Below are positions 5,296-5,342 of a stretch of 5,342 nt of DNA, piece after piece (within the stretch, counting starts at the first letter, position 1; every line of letters begins with the position of its first letter). Origin of the DNA: JAXHUA01 sp034189695. Lineage in GTDB: Bacteria > Chloroflexota > Dehalococcoidia > E44-bin15. The stretch lies in contig JAXHUA010000140.1 of the NCBI GenBank assembly GCA_034189695.1, positions 1 through 5,342 of the forward strand, read 5' to 3'. The notes beneath the pieces were generated by a model. It made no database searches. It was not told the origin of the DNA and was given only the letters and a program-made list of their open reading frames with translations. The translations under genes and the position numbers were made by a program.

Positions 5296-5342
5296 TGAGT
5301 AGAGCGAGCTTGACAGAGTATACCGAGGTGATGAAGGAGAGG
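5286..5342 (+). CDS. Transposase/integrase-like protein, N-terminal fragment
   Basis: An open frame runs off the right edge of the window, giving MRGM, SRASLTEYTEVMKER from the best start. The pattern LTEYxEVMxER matches what I recall as the N-terminus of IS-encoded integrase-core transposases in Chloroflexota and other bacteria, which usually continue into a helical DNA-binding region and then a DDE integrase core. The ATG at 5286 is favoured over the in-frame ATG at 5295 because AAGGTG (5273-5278) lies 7 nt before it, whereas the second has only GAGAGG one base away. The second 35-bp repeat overlaps this start, so a bound transposase could block its own expression. Only 19 codons are visible, so the assignment is tentative. 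Confidence 0.55.
   Translation, partial: MRGMSRASLTEYTEVMKER

Larger units (their letters stand above)
5204..5342 (+). mobile_element. Left end of a probable insertion sequence (truncated by window edge)
   Basis: The evidence is the transposase-like N-terminus at 5286-5342, the 35-bp terminal direct repeats just upstream, and an abrupt change to lower-GC sequence near 5190-5240. The exact outer boundary cannot be fixed from one end; I place it tentatively near TGTGGATTTGTC (5204). The family cannot be assigned from 19 residues. Confidence 0.5.

Noticed and set aside
5114..5302. 62-aa plus-strand open frame across the IS junction
   Set aside because: It crosses the junction, ends inside the transposase-like reading frame in another phase, and has no ribosome site or known similarity.

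Overview
The window reads as bacterial chromosome, GC-rich, with one large gene. The secreted multi-domain surface protein with a C-terminal membrane anchor, the TGTCATTGCGAG-type hairpin repeats and the transposase start at the right edge are all things I associate with Chloroflexota, especially Dehalococcoidia-like genomes. This is a judgement from style; no rRNA, tRNA or marker gene is present to confirm it.

Layout, left to right. Positions 1-634 hold a non-coding, hierarchically organised repeat array: three hairpin elements of about 110 bp, each preceded by tandem copies of a 26-bp unit derived from its own left arm, and separated by a duplicated spacer. Positions 640-743 hold a pair of tight GC hairpins with complementary loops. 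A strong Rho-independent terminator (735-772) then closes the large minus-strand gene. Positions 797-4624 (minus) encode a 1275-aa surface protein: signal peptide, a cysteine-containing Asp-box/beta-propeller-like ectodomain, two fibronectin type III-like domains and a C-terminal transmembrane anchor. Just upstream lies a 26-codon ORF (4621-4701) whose stop overlaps the large gene's start as ATGA. A good extended -10 promoter sits at 4824-4852, giving a leader of about 190 nt. Positions 4853-5190 contain no gene I can support. From about 5190 to the end is the left end of a probable insertion sequence: a two-way extended -10, an outward TTGACA, 35-bp direct repeats, and the first 19 codons of a transposase/integrase-like protein on the plus strand.

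How the parts relate: the promoter, leader, small ORF and large gene look like one minus-strand transcription unit ending at the terminator. The repeat array lies beyond that terminator and is probably an independent, non-autonomous palindromic repeat cluster. The insertion sequence faces away from the surface-protein gene, but its end may supply a second promoter towards it. I see no complete, clearly new multi-gene system here. The most notable points are the hidden, translationally coupled small ORF, the structure of the repeat array, and the bidirectional promoter at the IS junction.
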